Notes under the pieces: generated by a model
Databases searched by the model: none
Told to the model about the DNA's origin: nothing
What the model saw: the letters and a program-made list of their open reading frames with translations, nothing else
Translations under genes and position numbers: made by a program
Assembly: GCA_934647305.1 (NCBI GenBank)
Contig: CAKUFI010000104.1
Coordinates: forward strand, 1 to 7,766
From: an uncultured Clostridia bacterium
GTDB lineage: Bacteria > Bacillota > Clostridia > Christensenellales > Aristaeellaceae
Direction: 5' to 3'
DNA: 7,766 nt
Shown: in pieces, positions 6,171 through 7,766 of the stretch
How the letters are laid out: each line of letters opens with the position of its first letter
How positions within the stretch are numbered: position 1 is the first letter of the stretch

Positions 6171-7034
6171 GTGAAATACCACATTGAAAGGAACACCGTG
6201 CAGGAGACGTTGGTCATCCCGCTGTACGGGCGCAGGATGTGCACGCAGCTGTACCCAAACCTGTACAGGGACGAGACGGCCGTGCGCCTGTTTGAGCAGG
6301 TGGACTACGACTTTTCGGCGCTTTCGGGCAAGGCGGCGGGACTAATGCCGCGGTTCGGCTTTCTGGAGGCGGCGATGCGGCAGAACGATCTGGCCTGGGA
6401 AGTGCGGGACTACCTGAAGGAGCACCCGCGCGCGGCGGTGGTCAACCTGGGCTGCGGACTGGACGCGACCGGACGCGCCTGCGACAACGGCCGGTGCAGG
6501 ATCTACAACCTGGACTTTCCGGACGTGATCGCGGTGCGCGACCAGCTGCTGCCCGCCGGGGAGCGGGAGGAGAACATCGGCTGCGACCTGAACGACACGG
6601 CCTGGTTTGAGCGGATCGACGCGTCGGGCGGGGCAGTGTTTTTCGCGGCGGGCGTGTTTTACTACTTCCTGACCGGGCAGGTGCGCGCGCTGGTGCAGGC
6701 GATGGCGCAGGCCTTTCCGGGCGGCAGGCTGGTCTTCGATGCGGCCGGGGAAAGGGCGGTCAGGCTGATGCTCAAGACCTGGATCAAAGACGCGCAGATC
6801 AGGGATGTGGGCGCGTATTTTTTCGTGGCCGACGCGAGGAAGGAGCTTTCGGGCTGGGCGAAGGGAATGCACGTGTCCAGTCGGGGATACATGCTGGGGT
6901 ATAACGACCTGCGTGATCCGTCGGTGAGCGGCTTTTTCCGGTTCCTGGCGAAGGTTGGCGACGGCGTGATGAAGATGCAGATCGTGCGCATGGAGTTCGA
7001 TGAACGGACGGGGAAGGAGAGCAGGCGCGTATGA
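6171..7034 (+). CDS. SAM-dependent methyltransferase, leucine carboxyl methyltransferase (LCM)-like family
   Basis: 287 residues. Translation starts at a GTG, with AAGGGGG (6156-6162) eight bases upstream; no good ATG lies nearby in frame. The SAM-binding motif I is VVNLGCGLDAT (90-100) and the acidic motif II residue is Asp115 in YNLDFPDV, the arrangement of LCM/Ppm1-like and small-molecule O-methyltransferases, whose members methylate carboxylates or hydroxyls of diverse compounds. A third conserved strand is GGAVFFAAGVFYYF (153-166), and GGRLVFDAAG (184-193) is the next. It is a cytoplasmic soluble protein. It lies 19 nt after the first ATC hydrolase-like gene and overlaps the second by ATGA. 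The context suggests it methylates the same small molecule that the neighbouring hydrolases handle. The substrate is unknown. Confidence 0.8.
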   Translation: MKYHIERNTVQETLVIPLYGRRMCTQLYPNLYRDETAVRLFEQVDYDFSALSGKAAGLMPRFGFLEAAMRQNDLAWEVRDYLKEHPRAAVVNLGCGLDATGRACDNGRCRIYNLDFPDVIAVRDQLLPAGEREENIGCDLNDTAWFERIDASGGAVFFAAGVFYYFLTGQVRALVQAMAQAFPGGRLVFDAAGERAVRLMLKTWIKDAQIRDVGAYFFVADARKELSGWAKGMHVSSRGYMLGYNDLRDPSVSGFFRFLAKVGDGVMKMQIVRMEFDERTGKESRRV

Positions 7035-7660
7035 AGTATGCCGGGATGCCCATGGGCATGTGGGCGCTGTTTGCCGGGTCGTTTCGCAGGCAGCTGACGG
7101 CCGTGTTCGGGTACGACAAGGCCGAGGCCAGGGAGATTGCGAGGCGGGCTAGGCCCAGGTATCGCAGGATCATCGCCGGGCTGCCTGAATTCGAGAAGGC
7201 CGACCGGTTCAAGATGAACATCGTGAACTGCGCCATGCTGGGCGCGTTTATACGCTCCATGCCCCGGCGGCCGGACGTCGAGCGCCTGACCAGGTATTAC
7301 GCCCAGGCGATGATGACCGGGCCGATGAGGTGGTTCTGCCGCAAGAGCGGGAAGAAGAAGTTCACGGCGCAGGATCTGGAGGGCATGCGGGCGACTGCGC
7401 GGCTGCGGGCCGCCGATCGCAACCCCTATTCCTGGAACATGGAGCTGTTTGAGTACCCGGACGGCAGCGGTTACGAGGCGCGCTTTTCGAAGTGCGGCAT
7501 CTGCACGCTGATGAAGGAGCTGGGACTGTACGACCTGACTCCCGCGATGTGCAGGCTGGACTACACCATGAGCGAGGCAGGCGGTGCGTCCCGGTTTGAA
7601 AGGAAGTATACGCTGGCCTCCGGCGGGCCCTACTGCGACTGCGGGTATCGGAAAAAGTGA
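7031..7660 (+). CDS. L-2-amino-thiazoline-4-carboxylate hydrolase-like protein (second, divergent copy)
   Basis: 209 residues, last gene of the operon. The ATG overlaps the methyltransferase stop (ATGA); AAGGAGA (7014-7020) is 10 bases upstream. Other Met codons follow at residues 6, 8 and 10, so a slightly later start is possible. The C-terminal half matches the first copy: Cys155 aligns with Cys160, LTPAMCRLDY (Cys174, Asp177) with MPALCNPDF, both 19 residues apart, and GGPYCDCGY (Cys202) with NGCRCDY. The N-terminal half is Arg/Lys-rich and aligns poorly by eye. The protein ends five residues after the CDCGY motif, without the 20-odd residue tail of the first copy. The family assignment rests on these spaced residues, not a search. 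A paralogue pair in one operon suggests either a heteromeric enzyme or two successive steps. Confidence 0.6.
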   Translation: MKYAGMPMGMWALFAGSFRRQLTAVFGYDKAEAREIARRARPRYRRIIAGLPEFEKADRFKMNIVNCAMLGAFIRSMPRRPDVERLTRYYAQAMMTGPMRWFCRKSGKKKFTAQDLEGMRATARLRAADRNPYSWNMELFEYPDGSGYEARFSKCGICTLMKELGLYDLTPAMCRLDYTMSEAGGASRFERKYTLASGGPYCDCGYRKK

Positions 7661-7670
7661 GGAAATGTGA

Positions 7671-7702
7671 CGGCGCGGCCTTGTCAGGGCCGCGCCGCGT
7701 TT
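7671..7702 (+). terminator. Terminator-like hairpin of the four-gene operon
   Basis: CGGCGCGGCC (7671-7680) and GGCCGCGCCG (7688-7697) form a perfect 10-bp stem with loop TTGTCAG, 10 bp after the last stop codon. Only a short, broken T-stretch (CGTTTGTC) follows, so intrinsic termination may be weak. The GC-rich hairpin repeat begins about 15 bp further on. Confidence 0.6.
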
Positions 7703-7716
7703 GTCGATGGGGATTC

Positions 7717-7766
7717 GCGGGGAGGGCAGAAGCCCGCCCCGCCTGGGCGGCGGAGCCGCCCGGGGC
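7717..7766. repeat. GC-rich hairpin repeat, same family as 4252-4430, cut by the window edge
   Basis: GCGGGGAGGGC and GCCCGCCCCGC pair around an AGAA loop (7717-7742) with one central A-G mismatch; the arms match the element at 4314-4339 exactly and only the loop differs (AGAA versus GCGA). It is followed by GGGCGGC-GGA-GCCGCCC (7745-7761), a variant of the hairpin at 4252-4268. The array may continue beyond the window. Confidence 0.85.

Noticed and set aside
4551..6872. Minus-strand frames opposite the operon genes.
   Set aside because: All are antisense shadows of genes with recognisable motifs and ribosome binding sites on the plus strand.

Overview
The window looks like a piece of chromosome from a GC-rich Clostridia-type Firmicute, possibly a gut anaerobe. 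This is inferred from strong AGGAGG-type ribosome binding sites, sigma-A-like TATAAT promoters, U-tract terminators, strong G/C preference at third codon positions, and an SH3b / PG-binding / NlpC-P60 wall hydrolase of a kind common in that group. No rRNA or other taxonomic marker is present, so the placement is tentative. There is no tRNA, rRNA, insertion sequence, phage gene or CRISPR array.

Layout. Positions 1-48 hold the intrinsic terminator of a gene lying to the left of the window. Positions 61-463 contain no gene but a dense array of GC-rich hairpin repeats: a unit of about 122 bp in tandem, then three head-to-tail copies of a 34-bp unit. On the minus strand, 464-3055 encodes a secreted 863-residue peptidoglycan hydrolase with a signal peptide, two SH3b domains, seven PG-binding repeats and a C-terminal NlpC/P60 catalytic domain. 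The gap 3056-3218 is a divergent promoter region. The plus-strand gene 3219-4193 is an aldose 1-epimerase-like protein followed by a good terminator. Positions 4251-4430 carry a second, different family of GC-rich hairpin repeats.

From 4572 to 7660 runs a tightly packed plus-strand operon of four genes: an MBL-fold metallohydrolase, an L-2-amino-thiazoline-4-carboxylate (ATC) hydrolase-like protein, a leucine-carboxyl-methyltransferase (LCM)-like SAM methyltransferase, and a second, divergent ATC hydrolase-like protein. Two junctions are ATGA start/stop overlaps and the third is a 19-nt gap. A promoter lies at 4460-4488 and a possible attenuator-like hairpin with seven T's in the leader. A terminator-like hairpin follows at 7671-7697, and the second hairpin-repeat family reappears from 7717 to the window edge.

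How the genes work together. The wall hydrolase and the epimerase-like gene are ordinary housekeeping or accessory functions expressed divergently. The four-gene operon is the least ordinary part. Its gene fusion-like packing suggests one pathway in which a small molecule, perhaps a sulfur- or nitrogen-containing heterocycle or its ring-opened product, is hydrolysed and methylated. The substrate cannot be told from the sequence.
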